In this document: piece after piece, positions 1 through 10,207 of the stretch
Numbering within the stretch: position 1 is the first letter of the stretch
How the letters are laid out: the number at the start of each line of letters is the position of its first letter
NCBI RefSeq assembly: GCF_004564135.1
Contig: NZ_CP038255.1
Location: 3,583,501 to 3,647,500 of the forward strand
DNA from: Terasakiella sp. SH-1
Lineage (GTDB): Bacteria; Pseudomonadota; Alphaproteobacteria; Rhodospirillales; Terasakiellaceae
Length of the DNA stretch: 64,000 bases
Direction of reading: 5' to 3'
Notes under the pieces: generated by a model
What the model was told of the DNA's origin: nothing
The model's input: only the letters and a program-made list of their open reading frames with translations
The model's database searches: none
Translations under genes and position numbers: made by a program

Positions 1-2
1 AT

Positions 3-443
3 GGTGTATTTATCATTTGTAATCACTTTAGTCCCTTTCAAATAAACCAATGGCTGTCCAGGGCTCTCACCTTACTGTGCATTGTGATCGCCTGGGTCTT
101 TTTCAGGGTAGAAAGCTTTGATGGTGCCTTTTATCTGCTTCAGGCAATGACACTGCAAACAAATTTTTTTGTCCCCATTGTCTGGCAAGAAGAACTTGCC
201 CAAATTCCATTCTTAAGTTTTACTCAGACCCATCTTAGTGCAGATCAATTTAAATGGGGCATTCTCTCCTTACCACTCGCCCTCTTGGTCTGCTGGTTGA
301 GCCCCAACAGTTGGCAAATCGCCACCATGAACATCCAAAAACCAGCCCTTCAAGTCACAACTGCTTGCTTTTGTCTGGTCCTCATGGCTATCAGCCTGTG
401 GTACCTTGATCGCCCTAGCGAATTTATTTATTTCCAGTTTTAG
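3..443 (+). CDS. MBOAT-family O-acyltransferase, C-terminal part (5' end outside window)
   Basis: The frame is open from the window edge, so this is the C-terminal ~146 residues of a longer protein. Hydrophobic helices and the segment IAWVFFRVESFDGAF match the C-terminal end of AlgI/DltB-like MBOAT proteins, which move acyl groups across the inner membrane onto extracytoplasmic polysaccharide. The catalytic His region would lie upstream and is not visible. The next gene starts 7 bp downstream and has SGNH-like features, which is the usual MBOAT partner arrangement. Family call from seen sequence; substrate unknown. Confidence 0.75.
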   Translation, partial: GVFIICNHFSPFQINQWLSRALTLLCIVIAWVFFRVESFDGAFYLLQAMTLQTNFFVPIVWQEELAQIPFLSFTQTHLSADQFKWGILSLPLALLVCWLSPNSWQIATMNIQKPALQVTTACFCLVLMAISLWYLDRPSEFIYFQF

Positions 444-450
444 GTGAATA

Positions 451-1374
451 ATGCGACCCTTTTTATTCACATTCACCATTGGTTTCTTGCTCCTCAGCAC
501 TTTTGTTGCAATTTCCTATTTTTTCTTTGATATACGAGCTCTCACCTGCCGTGGTGCAGGCTATAAAGCCAATACATTCATGGCCTATTGCAACCACCCG
601 GCCTATGGCGATTATGAACATGGTGCCTATTATTTTGATCTGGAAAACGTCAATGCCCATCTCAAAAAAGCAGATGTCTTATTTCTTGGTAACAGCCGCA
701 TTCAATTTGCTTTATCTACCAATGTTACGGCCGATTATTTCAACAAAAATAACTTGAGCTATTACCTGCTTGGCTTTGGCTATGATGAAGGGGATGAATT
801 TGTCAAAATGCTGCAAGATAAATATCATTGGCAGCCTAAAGTATTGATTATTAATACAGACCCTTTTTTCACAAAAACATCTGATGTAACAAAAGCAATT
901 TCAAATCACACAATTACCGAAAAAGATTACCGCCTAAAAAAGACTTTTCAAACGATCCACCGCCTGATTAGTCCCGTTTCCCCCCAATCAAAAGGGGCTT
1001 TTTATCGATCTTCTCAAAATGGCCAATGGGTATGGGAAGAAAGCTTGAAGTTTCCCCAGTCCCCCTTTCCAATTGATGCTAAAAAAGCTGCTGAGATCCC
1101 ATTTAAAAGTGAGGCAATATCACAACTATTTGATCTAGTTCAAAAGTTCAAGGTTAAGAAACAATGCGTCATCTTAACATCTGTTACAAATAACCAAGTT
1201 AATAGTATTTCTTTTACTAAACGATTGGCACAAGTAAGCAAAATACGTTTCTTTATTCCAAATATTCAAGGTCTTAAAACCGTAGACGGTTCTCATCTTG
1301 ATTATAAAAGTGCACAAAAATGGTCTGATGTTTTCCTAAACGGTATCCAAAACATGCTAAAGAGCTGTATTTAA
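451..1374 (+). CDS. membrane-anchored SGNH-like protein, probable partner of the MBOAT acyltransferase
   Basis: 307 residues with an N-terminal membrane segment (about residues 4-26) followed by an extracytoplasmic domain. FLGNSRIQFAL (about residues 77-87) looks like SGNH block I with GNS, and DGSHLDYKSAQKW near the C terminus resembles block V with its Asp-x-x-His catalytic pair. In MBOAT systems such proteins transfer or remove acetyl groups on exported polysaccharide. It lies 7 bp after the MBOAT gene and overlaps the convergent glycosyltransferase gene by 4 bp. The role is inferred from context; the fold call is moderate. Confidence 0.6.
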   Translation: MRPFLFTFTIGFLLLSTFVAISYFFFDIRALTCRGAGYKANTFMAYCNHPAYGDYEHGAYYFDLENVNAHLKKADVLFLGNSRIQFALSTNVTADYFNKNNLSYYLLGFGYDEGDEFVKMLQDKYHWQPKVLIINTDPFFTKTSDVTKAISNHTITEKDYRLKKTFQTIHRLISPVSPQSKGAFYRSSQNGQWVWEESLKFPQSPFPIDAKKAAEIPFKSEAISQLFDLVQKFKVKKQCVILTSVTNNQVNSISFTKRLAQVSKIRFFIPNIQGLKTVDGSHLDYKSAQKWSDVFLNGIQNMLKSCI

Positions 1375-2312
1375 TCTGTGTCTTTAAGCCCACTTGGCAA
1401 AACAATCATCAAGGGAATACCTAAAATTTTAATATAAAAACGCCACCATTTTCTATTCTTGGTGTAGCGCCCTTTTAAAGCTAGTAGGTCTTTGTGCCCA
1501 TAGTAAGTTTTGAAAATAGGAAACCTATAATCATAATGATCAGGGTGCTTCGTTCCCAAATAGCGTTTGATAAGGCCATCAATAAACTTTCTTGGGTAGG
1601 CAACATCCAATTTATCAAGCCACATTTCTAGCTTTGGAGCTTGTTCTGGGTTAACTCTTAAAAGTTTAATTTTCACCAAAGGACAGCGTTTTTTTTGCCA
1701 AACCTTAGGGAAAAAAGCACTCGCAACCATAATATTCGTATCATACCAACCCACATAACAGTCAGACTTAAACCCTTCTTCATGTAATAAATCAGATAAG
1801 CCAAATTCATATTTCCCAACGATTTCATATCGATTATCCAATTTGGTAATGTTCTTCCAAAAAGACTGAAACCGTTTGTTCCCAACGACTGGCTTACGAA
1901 AGCCCATAAAGTAACTATTCACACAATACTGATTAATTCGTTTAATAATTGTGCCGCTGACCCCCCAGAAATCACAGGGATTTTGATCCATTGTCCTGAA
2001 CATCTCATCAAAATTATAAACAGGTCCAAAACAACTATCATTAACAAACAGAACCTCATCATAATTTGCTAAATCCTGCTCAACAGCCAGAAAAGCCCGT
2101 TTCCAACTACCGAAATCATATTCACCATGGGGTGCGGTATGGATCACTTCCCCAAAAGGGGCAATCTTGGCACATTCAGTTTCAGATAAATCCACATCAG
2201 ATACAAAAACAAGACGTTCGTAATGTGGCTTTATCCCCTCTAACAATCGCACCACATAATCGTCGACAAGGTTGTCTTTATCGTAATGGGCAAATAAGAT
2301 GAGCCGCTTCAT
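1371..2312 (-). CDS. RgpF-like (rhamnan synthesis F family) glycosyltransferase
   Basis: The segment LILFAHYDKDNLVDDYVVRLLEG at the N terminus, followed by RLVFVSDVDL and GEYDFGSWKRAF, is typical of the rhamnan synthesis protein F family, which adds sugars in rhamnose-rich or similar surface polysaccharides. The core is roughly residues 1-250. I chose the start MKRLILFAHY at 2312; an in-frame start eight codons upstream (2336) is possible but adds nothing conserved. The convergent 4-bp overlap with the SGNH gene and the adjacent divergent rmlC suggest one polysaccharide locus. Exact sugar and acceptor are unknown. Confidence 0.7.
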   Translation of the reverse strand: MKRLILFAHYDKDNLVDDYVVRLLEGIKPHYERLVFVSDVDLSETECAKIAPFGEVIHTAPHGEYDFGSWKRAFLAVEQDLANYDEVLFVNDSCFGPVYNFDEMFRTMDQNPCDFWGVSGTIIKRINQYCVNSYFMGFRKPVVGNKRFQSFWKNITKLDNRYEIVGKYEFGLSDLLHEEGFKSDCYVGWYDTNIMVASAFFPKVWQKKRCPLVKIKLLRVNPEQAPKLEMWLDKLDVAYPRKFIDGLIKRYLGTKHPDHYDYRFPIFKTYYGHKDLLALKGRYTKNRKWWRFYIKILGIPLMIVLPSGLKDTD

Positions 2313-2342
2313 AAAATTGACCTGATTTGGAAACATAAGAAT

Positions 2343-2900
2343 ATGGACGTTATAGCGCTTGATATCTCCGATGTGAAATTGATTGTACCCGCAAAATTCA
2401 GGGATGAACGAGGCTTCTTTTCAGAAACCTATAATCAACAGCGCTTCGCCGAGGCTGGCATTGAATGCCCTTTTGTTCAAGATAATCACTCATTATCACG
2501 TGATATCGGTATACTGCGTGGTCTACATTATCAGAAACCACCCTTTGCCCAAGATAAACTCGTCAGGGTTGTGAAAGGTAAAATTCTAGATATTGCAGTC
2601 GATATCCGCAAAGAGTCCCCCACTTTCGGTCAATGGGTTAGCGCAGAACTTAGTGCAGATAACTGGACACAAATATTCGTTCCCATTGGGTTTGCCCACG
2701 GCTTTGTTACTTTGGAAGAAAATACCGAAGTCTGTTACAAAACCTCAGCCCCTTACGCACCGGATTACGAAGACGGTATTATCTGGAATGATCCTGACCT
2801 CAATATTAATTGGCTTATTAAAGACGACACAATTCAACTGTCAGCAAAAGATAAAATTTTACAAACGTTTGCCGACTATACAGACAAACCAAGTTTCTAG
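2343..2900 (+). CDS. rmlC: dTDP-4-dehydrorhamnose 3,5-epimerase
   Basis: 185 residues, the normal length of RmlC. It has the cupin signature: FRDERGFFSETYN near residue 20, ILRGLHYQ with catalytic His62, KGKILDIAVDIRKESPTFG, and FVPIGFAHGFVTLEE. It epimerises dTDP-4-keto-6-deoxyglucose at C3 and C5 on the way to dTDP-L-rhamnose. rmlA, rmlB and rmlD are not in the window. Its proximity to the RgpF-like transferase fits rhamnose-containing surface glycan synthesis. The decayed IS region starts directly after its stop codon. Confidence 0.93.
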   Translation: MDVIALDISDVKLIVPAKFRDERGFFSETYNQQRFAEAGIECPFVQDNHSLSRDIGILRGLHYQKPPFAQDKLVRVVKGKILDIAVDIRKESPTFGQWVSAELSADNWTQIFVPIGFAHGFVTLEENTEVCYKTSAPYAPDYEDGIIWNDPDLNINWLIKDDTIQLSAKDKILQTFADYTDKPSF

Positions 2901-2910
2901 TCATGTGAAT

Positions 2911-3509
2911 CTAAAGTTCGTCACATAAAGTTTGTTTCACTTTGTGGCAAAATCTTTTGACCAAAGCGAGTATCTGGTCTGCTGGTTTTGTCCATTTATA
3001 AGGTTTTGGGTCTTCGTTGTGAACTTGAATAAAGTCACAGATATCCTTTTCCAGTTCCTTCACAGATGTATGAACACCGCGTTTGATTTGCTTACGTGTT
3101 AGTTCTGCAAACGAGCGTTCCATCTGATTGATCTATGACGCTGATGTTGGCGTAAAATGAACATGGTAATGAGGTCTGCGGGCCAGCCATGCTTTGACTT
3201 CCTTTGTTTTATGCGTGGCATAATTATCCATCACAATATGGATATCGAACCCTTCTGGCATATTCTTTTCAATTTCCTTGAGGAATTTCAGAAATTCACT
3301 GGAACGGTGGCGTTTATAACATTTTCCGATGACAAAGCCTGAAGCAATATCAAGTACCGCGAATAAGGAAGTTGTGCCATGGCGAATATAATCATGGGTT
3401 TGACGTTCCGGAATGCCTGGCATCATGGGCAAGACAGGTAAAGCCTGTATCTGGCTTTTTTCATCGACGCATAGCACAATTACTTGAGTAGGTGGAGACA
3501 GATACAAAC
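2911..3509 (-). pseudogene. IS630-family transposase remnant, 5'-truncated with a nonsense codon
   Basis: The minus strand encodes the C-terminal catalytic half of an IS630-type DDE transposase: VLCVDEKSQIQAL (first Asp), HIVMDNYATHKTKEV (second Asp), then FTPTSAS, an in-frame TAG at 3133-3135, and INQMERSFAEL with the final Glu. The usual residue after PTSAS is Trp, so TGG to TAG is the simplest explanation. About 150 N-terminal residues are missing: the frame ends where the IS3-like element begins, and no continuation is found beyond that element. Non-functional. Confidence 0.8.
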
Positions 3510-3570
3510 TGAATAGCCCCTATTTTCCTAGACACCTTGTCGGTTACAAAATGAGGCAAGGAGTTATTCA

Positions 3571-3849
3571 ATATCCAAATCCTATTTCACCGATGAATTT
3601 AAAATTGATGCTGTAAAGCAGATTACGGAACGGGGCTATTCAGTCGCAGAAGTTTCCCGGCGTTTAGGTGTCAGCACACATTCGCTTTATCAATGGCGTA
3701 AGCGGTTTTCTAAATTGCCAGCTGTTGCCCAAGAAGTTATGGAACAATCTGCCGAGATCAGTCGCTAAAAGAAAGAGTTGGCCCGTGTCACCGAGGAGTG
3801 AGACATCTTAAAAAAGGCCACGGCGTTCTTCGCAAAAGATGCCAAGTGA
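3571..3849 (+). pseudogene. IS3-family orfA (HTH transposase subunit), inactivated
   Basis: The frame reads SKSYFTDEFKIDAVKQITER, then SVAEVSRRLGVSTHSLYQWRK, the helix-turn-helix of IS3-type OrfA. The expected start ATG appears as ATA at 3571, with a good ribosome site (AAGGAG) just upstream, suggesting start loss. There are two in-frame stops, TAA where Leu is normal (EISR*KKEL) and TGA where Arg is normal (VTEE*DILKKA). The reading TTA to TAA and CGA to TGA is inference from family comparison. Confidence 0.75.
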
Positions 3850-4736
3850 AGTACGCCTTTATGAAGGTGCATCGTTCTGATTTTATGATCCGAAGCATGT
3901 GCCGTATATTGCAAGTTCATCCAAGCGGGTTTTATGCGTGGTTGAAATCACCGCTCAGCAAAAGAGCCCTTGAAGACCAACGTCAAACGGAGCTTATCAA
4001 GCAGGCTTGGGAAGAGAGTGGCAAGGTCTATGGTTATCGTAAGTTACATGATGATCTGTGCGAATTAGGCGAATTCATAAGCCCCAATCGTGTCGCACGT
4101 TTAGCTCGTCTGGCAGGAATTTTACTCAGATCGGATATAAACGTCGCCCTGGTCAATATGGAGGAAAACCGTCTATTGTTGTTGATAATACACTTGATCG
4201 ACAATTTGATGTTCTGGAACCAAATCGATTTTGGGTAACTGATATTACCTATATTAAAACGACAGAAGGATATTCATATTTAGCGGTTGTTATTGACCTT
4301 TATTCCAGAAAAGTTGTTGGTTGGTCTATGCAAAGCAGGCAACTGACAGAACTCGTCTTGCAGGCTTTATTAATGGCTGTGTGGCGGCGAAAACCTAAAA
4401 ATAAAGTCGTCATACATTCCGATCAGGGCTCACAATTTACCAGCATTGAATGGGCTTCGTTTCTGAAATCTCATAACTTGGAACATTCTATGAGCCGTCG
4501 CGGTAATTGTCATGACAACGCTGTTGCGGAAAGCTTCTTTAACCTGCTTAAACGTGAACGCATCAGGCGCAAGGTCTACAAAACCAGAGCGGATGTAAGG
4601 CAGGATGTATTTGACTATATTGAAATGTTCTACAATCCAAAACGCAAGCATGCTAGGAACGAAATGCTGTCACCAAATGAATTCGAACGACAGCAAAAAA
4701 GAGAGATCAAGGCGTCTAGGGAAATAGGAGCTATTC
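3846..4736 (+). pseudogene. IS3-family orfB (DDE integrase-type transposase), frameshifted
   Basis: The first part (about 3846-4130) encodes VKYAFMKVHRSDFMIRSMCR through YGYRKLHDDL and RLARLAGI. The rest continues in another frame with QIGYKRRPGQYGG, FWVTDITYIKT (first Asp), VIHSDQGSQF (second Asp) and CHDNAVAESFF (Glu). The shift falls between about 4110 and 4140 and needs a one-base loss or equivalent. The second frame also runs through the right terminal repeat and out to 4822, so the native stop is lost. Catalytic residues survive but the gene is broken. Confidence 0.8.
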
Positions 4737-4834
4737 AACTTGTCAGTCAGGCAAGATCCCAAGATCCACATCTAATGTTCTTTTTGCGGATAAAGAATTC
4801 TATCGCTACATTGATTTCTTGAGTATAGAAAACT

Positions 4835-5947
4835 ATGAAAAATCTTAGAGTTCTTTTTATTAATTTAGTTATTTTCTTATTTTTATTTGAGGGCTTATCC
4901 TTTTTGTATTTTCATTCAGGGATAAGTTTAACAACATATGAGCCTTCTTATGTTCAGGGGGTACATAAGACCGAAGCTCAATGGATGACTGAATTTGAAG
5001 ACTGGGGGGCCTGGCATTTACCCAATGGAAAAGCGAGTTTTGAAAGGCGTTGTATTACGACAAACCTCTTGGCCAATTCGTTTGGTGCACGTGACAGGGA
5101 ACGGATGAAAGAGTCTGCGTCTTCGCGTGTGGTTGTTTTAGGTGACTCTTTCGCTGAAGGCTATGGCATCTCAACTGAATTTCGGTTTTCTGATGTATTG
5201 GAGGAACGTTTAGAGAAAGAGTTCCTGAATTTTGGAGCGTCAGGAAATTTTGGCCCTGTGCAATATTATATCCTGTATCGTGATCTTGTACGTTCATTTG
5301 ATCACGACACTGTTTTAATCAGTTTTTTGCCAGATAATGATTTCACTGATAATGACCCGAAAGAGTGGAATAAAGGGAGTGCAACGATTTTTAAAAATCG
5401 TTATCGCCCTTATTATCGTAAATTAGAGCAAGGCTATGAGGTTTTCTATCCAGCAGAGAAGCCGCAAAAAATGAAGACATTTGCAGAAATGACGGCTGCT
5501 GGACACGATAATCGCTCTATCAAATCTAAAATTCAGCGAATGACATGGATGTATGGGATTTATCGAGAGATCAAGGCATATAAACAAGTGTTTGATGTGG
5601 ATGTTCCAGACTATTCTGGTTATTTTGATATGTCACAAAGCCAAATAGAGGCTTCACTCTATTTTGTTGGTGAAATCAAGAAGTTGGCTCGGAATAAAAG
5701 AGTCATATTATTCACAATTCCACGCCTTGGAGATCTGAGAAAACTGCAACAGCATAAAAGCCATTTGCCGGAGGTCTTCAAGAGTTCATTGGATGAAATG
5801 GGTGTGGAATATTTAGACCTGACGCAAGAAACCTTGCAGGCAGAGAATAAACTTGAAAGCCTGTTTATTCCGTGTGATGGGCATTGGGATCGAAAAGGCC
5901 ACCGTTTAGCAGCAGATATTCTGCAAAAGCATTTCTTTAGTCCTTAA
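4835..5947 (+). CDS. SGNH/GDSL-type hydrolase-like membrane protein
   Basis: 370 residues with an N-terminal membrane anchor (about residues 5-26). [14 protein letters not shown] (about residues 98-111) is SGNH block I with the nucleophile Ser; [10 protein letters not shown] is block [14 protein letters not shown] is near block [14 protein letters not shown] near the C terminus carries the Asp-x-x-His pair. All four blocks are present, so an active esterase or acetyltransferase is likely. It starts 94 bp after the IS3 scar and overlaps the convergent tsaD by 4 bp. Context suggests action on surface polysaccharide acetyl groups. Confidence 0.7.
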   Translation: MKNLRVLFINLVIFLFLFEGLSFLYFHSGISLTTYEPSYVQGVHKTEAQWMTEFEDWGAWHLPNGKASFERRCITTNLLANSFGARDRERMKESASSRVVVLGDSFAEGYGISTEFRFSDVLEERLEKEFLNFGASGNFGPVQYYILYRDLVRSFDHDTVLISFLPDNDFTDNDPKEWNKGSATIFKNRYRPYYRKLEQGYEVFYPAEKPQKMKTFAEMTAAGHDNRSIKSKIQRMTWMYGIYREIKAYKQVFDVDVPDYSGYFDMSQSQIEASLYFVGEIKKLARNKRVILFTIPRLGDLRKLQQHKSHLPEVFKSSLDEMGVEYLDLTQETLQAENKLESLFIPCDGHWDRKGHRLAADILQKHFFSP

Positions 5948-7020
5948 GCCTTCTTCCCACCAGCAAAGGCTGCTTTCGGCGCATCAGGGTCCAGCGGCCA
6001 TCTGGGGCGAGGCGCAAAGGTGAGGTCGTCGGTTTTACCAGCTTTGAATGTTTCGAGTCCGGCCCAGGCGATCATGGCGGCGTTGTCGGTGCAGAGTTTC
6101 AAGGGTGGGGCGACCATGCGCATGTTGTGTTTGTCACACATTTCGCTCAGCTGTGAACGTATGGCCTGATTGGCAGCAACACCACCGGCTACAACCAATG
6201 TATCGCCATCGCAATAATCCTGTTTGAACATCTTGATGGCGTTTTTACAGCGGTTGATCAGGCTGTCGGCTGCGGCGTTTTGAAAGGCTGCGCACAGATC
6301 ATTGAGGTCTTCTTCTTGAAAAGGACCCTCGGGCAGGGCTTCGGCCGTTTGACGCACAGCGGTTTTTAGACCGGAAAAAGAAAAATCACAGCCCGGTTTT
6401 CCTTTCATAGGGCTCGGGAGCTTAAACCGTTCCGGGTTCGTCGCTTTTGCTGCGGCCTTTTCCACATGGGGCCCACCGGGGTAGCCAAGACCTAAGAGTT
6501 TGGCCGATTTATCAAAGGCTTCTCCCAAAGCATCATCAATGGTGGTGCCCAGACGTTTATATTTGCCAACCCCTTCAACAGCAAGAATTTGGCAGTGTCC
6601 GCCAGAAACCAAGAGGAGAAGGTAGGGGAAGGTGACTTGATCAGTGAGCCGTACGGTGAGTGCATGGCCTTCCAGATGGTTCACGGCAATGAAGGGCAGG
6701 TTATGGGTCAGGGCGATGGCTTTGGCCGTCATGACCCCAACAATGACCCCACCAATTAAACCTGGCCCACCTGTGGCGGCGATGGCATCAAGCTCGCTAT
6801 AGTCAATACCAGCTTTTTCCATGGCTTCATTGACCAAACGGTCGATATGATCAAGATGGGAGCGCGCAGCAATTTCTGGCACAACCCCGCCGTAAGGGCG
6901 ATGTTCATCCAGTTGGGAGAGCACAACATTGGACAGAATGCGCGTTTCGCCCTCCCCCTCATCGGTGATGACGGCGGCTGCGGTTTCATCACAGCTGGTT
7001 TCGATTCCTAAAATCTTCAC
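5944..7020 (-). CDS. tsaD: tRNA N6-threonylcarbamoyladenosine transferase subunit TsaD
   Basis: 358 residues. [28 protein letters not shown], the metal-binding HLEGH (His115, His119), [10 protein letters not shown] and [10 protein letters not shown] define TsaD (Gcp/YgjD). With TsaB, TsaC and TsaE it makes t6A37 in ANN-decoding tRNAs; tsaB is also in this window, at 37308. It is divergent from hemC with a 146-bp spacer, a typical alphaproteobacterial order. Length and motifs are complete. Confidence 0.97.
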   Translation of the reverse strand: MKILGIETSCDETAAAVITDEGEGETRILSNVVLSQLDEHRPYGGVVPEIAARSHLDHIDRLVNEAMEKAGIDYSELDAIAATGGPGLIGGVIVGVMTAKAIALTHNLPFIAVNHLEGHALTVRLTDQVTFPYLLLLVSGGHCQILAVEGVGKYKRLGTTIDDALGEAFDKSAKLLGLGYPGGPHVEKAAAKATNPERFKLPSPMKGKPGCDFSFSGLKTAVRQTAEALPEGPFQEEDLNDLCAAFQNAAADSLINRCKNAIKMFKQDYCDGDTLVVAGGVAANQAIRSQLSEMCDKHNMRMVAPPLKLCTDNAAMIAWAGLETFKAGKTDDLTFAPRPRWPLDPDAPKAAFAGGKKA

Positions 7021-7051
7021 GCGTCTTTCCTAACGTTTGTCCTTGAATAAG

Positions 7052-7065
7052 TTGATGAAAATCAA
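7052..7065. promoter_or_regulatory. FNR/FixK-type binding box upstream of hemC
   Basis: TTGAT-GAAA-ATCAA is a perfect match to the TTGAT-N4-ATCAA consensus of FNR/FixK/Anr regulators. It lies in the tsaD-hemC spacer, centred about 108 bp before the hemC start codon and about 38 bp before the tsaD start. Oxygen-responsive control of haem genes by this family is known; which of the two genes it controls here is inference, with hemC preferred because the position leaves room for a promoter. Confidence 0.6.
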
Positions 7066-7130
7066 CAAATACTTTCGGGTCAGGCTCTTAGCCCTAATGC
7101 TGTCACAATTATGCGGCAGAGATAGCATAA

Positions 7131-8111
<981 letters not shown>

Positions 8112-8176
8112 TATACTACTCTGAGAGAATGTTGTCCCTGTGAATGCCGGGACCTTTAATCAGGGGAGTAATAGCG

Positions 8177-10207
8177 ATGCGTATTCTTGTCACGCGACCG
8201 AAAGAAGATGCTGCGCCGCTTGTTGAAGCGTTGAAAAAGAGGGGGCATCAGCCCGTTCTTTTCCCCTTACTCACCATTGTGAACGAGGCTGATGGGGCAA
8301 AGACGCTTTCGTCTTATAAGATTAAGGATATTCAAGCCCTTTTGGTGACAAGTGCCAATGGGGTACGTGCTTTTGCGTCTGCGGATAAACGCCGCTCTTT
8401 TAAAGTGTTGGCCGTTGGGGATGCATCGGCAAAAGCCGCTCGTCAGGCGGGTTTTAAGCATGTTGAAAATGCTAATGGTGATGTTGAGTCATTAGCAAAA
8501 TTAATTAAAAAAGAGGGCGACCCAGCCAAAGGGAAGTTTCTTCATATTGCGGGCTCCCGCCTTGCCGGTGATTTGAAAGGATTGCTGGAGGCCGATGGAT
8601 TCGAGTATGAGCGGGTTGTTTTATATCATGCGGATAAAACAACCAGCCTGTCCCCTTCGCTTAAGAAACAAATTACCAATCGTGAAATTGATGCCGTGTT
8701 GCTCTATTCCCCGCGCACAGCCACGTCTTTTGGCGAATTGATTGAAAAAGCTGATTTGGTAAAGCACTTAGATTGCATACGGGCCTATGGACTTAGCGAG
8801 GCTGTTGCGTCAAAAATAAAACATCTGCCGTTTAAAGAGATGAAGACGGCCCCCACACCGGACCAAGAGGCTCTGCTTGGTATCTTATCTGATTCAGAGG
8901 AAGACTCGATGACTGCGAAAAAAGAAGAAGACAAAAAAACAGACGTAAAGAGTGACGAACCCCCCAAGACAGAGGAAAAAGTCAAAGAGCCTGTAAAGGC
9001 AGAAGAAAAGAAAGAGGCTAAAAAAGAGGTGTCTGCGGATAAAAAGCCAGAAAATAAAAAAACAGAGCCTAAGAAAGTCGCCTTTAGCGATGATGACCCG
9101 GTCAAAATGGCGCTGGAAAGCAAAGCAGCGGCCAAGCCTGTGAAGAAAAAAGGATCTTTCAAGCTCAAAGCTTTGGCCGCATCGGTTGTGATTTTGGCAG
9201 GTGCCGGGGCAGGCGCTTATTATACGCAGGATATGTGGGTGCCACGGGTGAAGGCTGAAATTGCACGCGTTTTAAAACTGGAAACGGTGCAAGGCTCAGT
9301 GGTGCCTGACCAGGTTTTGATGGATATGATGAACCGCATCGCGGCTTTGGAAGCAGGCGGTGGAAATACAGGCGATGGTTCTGATGCAGTTGATGTCCAG
9401 CCCTTGCTTGATCGTATTGCTCAACTCGAAGCGGCCTTGGGTGATGTCAGGACGGGTCTTTCCTCTATTGAAATTGCTAATGGCAGTGAGGAAAAATTAG
9501 CTGAGTTTAAAGAATTGGCGGCAAAGCTGGAAAGCGTTGGGACAGCTGAACCCGTTGATTTGTCTGGAATTGAAGCTGAAAATGCAGCCTTGCGTGAGGC
9601 GCTGGCAACGTTAAATGCCCGTTTGGCTGATGTGGAAGCTGCTAATTTGCAGGCGCGCAGCAGTTCAGATAGTGCCCATGCGTTATTGGCTGGTTTCAGT
9701 GCGCTTCGTGAAGCTATGCGAACCTCATCACCTTTTGAGGCTGAGCTTCAGACACTGAGTGTATTGGCTCAAGGCCACCCCACGTTGGAACGCAGTGTCG
9801 CAGCTCTTCAGCCTATGGCGGCAACAGGTATGGCGTCGCTGGCGTCTCTTCATACCTCTTTTGAAACCACAGCCAAGGATATCGTGCGTGCCATTGCCGT
9901 GCCGGAAGGGGCAAGCTGGATGGAACAGACCGTGCGCAACCTGACCTCTTATGTCAGTATCCGTCGTGCCCCAGGCAATCTGGACGGGACCGGGCCGTTG
10001 GGGATGGTTGCACGCGCCGAACATAATGTGCGTGCCGGTGATTTTGTTGGTGCATTAAATGAACTGCAAAATCTGTATGGCAAGCCGCTGGAAGTCGCCC
10101 AGCCGTGGATGGATGCGGCGAAATCGCGCTTGATTGGCAATGCCGCACTGGCTGACCTACAAGCCAATATCCTGACCTTGTTAAGCACATCAGGGGAGCA
10201 AGGATAA
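8177..10207 (+). CDS. fused uroporphyrinogen-III synthase (HemD) and mitofilin-like membrane protein
   Basis: A single 676-residue frame. Residues 1 to about 242 are HemD: MRILVTRPKEDA, LLVTSANGVRAF, FLHIAGSRLAGDL, VLLYSPRTATSF and a normal HemD-like end at PDQEALLGIL. A Lys/Glu-rich linker follows (about 245-325), then one membrane helix (LKALAASVVILAGAGAGAY, about 330-350), coiled coil and a C-terminal mitofilin/Mic60-type region. I chose ATG 8177 because GGGGAG precedes it. An internal ATG at 8909 with AGAGGAAG upstream may give separate mitofilin. The pair are usually separate neighbours; here no stop divides them. Confidence 0.85.
   Translation: MRILVTRPKEDAAPLVEALKKRGHQPVLFPLLTIVNEADGAKTLSSYKIKDIQALLVTSANGVRAFASADKRRSFKVLAVGDASAKAARQAGFKHVENANGDVESLAKLIKKEGDPAKGKFLHIAGSRLAGDLKGLLEADGFEYERVVLYHADKTTSLSPSLKKQITNREIDAVLLYSPRTATSFGELIEKADLVKHLDCIRAYGLSEAVASKIKHLPFKEMKTAPTPDQEALLGILSDSEEDSMTAKKEEDKKTDVKSDEPPKTEEKVKEPVKAEEKKEAKKEVSADKKPENKKTEPKKVAFSDDDPVKMALESKAAAKPVKKKGSFKLKALAASVVILAGAGAGAYYTQDMWVPRVKAEIARVLKLETVQGSVVPDQVLMDMMNRIAALEAGGGNTGDGSDAVDVQPLLDRIAQLEAALGDVRTGLSSIEIANGSEEKLAEFKELAAKLESVGTAEPVDLSGIEAENAALREALATLNARLADVEAANLQARSSSDSAHALLAGFSALREAMRTSSPFEAELQTLSVLAQGHPTLERSVAALQPMAATGMASLASLHTSFETTAKDIVRAIAVPEGASWMEQTVRNLTSYVSIRRAPGNLDGTGPLGMVARAEHNVRAGDFVGALNELQNLYGKPLEVAQPWMDAAKSRLIGNAALADLQANILTLLSTSGEQG

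Larger units (their letters stand above)
3511..4736 (+). mobile_element. decayed IS3-family insertion sequence
   Basis: The ends are imperfect inverted repeats: GAATAGCCCCTATTTTCCTA on the left and the complement of GAATAGCTCCTATTTCCCTA on the right, two mismatches over about 23 bp. AACT flanks both sides (3507-3510 and 4737-4740), consistent with a 4-bp target duplication, although the exact boundary is one base ambiguous because IS3 ends often start TG. It carries orfA and orfB, both broken. It sits in or against the IS630 remnant, giving a nested IS scar inside the polysaccharide locus. Confidence 0.8.

Noticed and set aside
8785-9168. 127-codon Ser-rich minus-strand ORF
   Set aside because: It is the mirror of the Lys/Glu-rich linker in the HemD-mitofilin gene, a compositional artefact.
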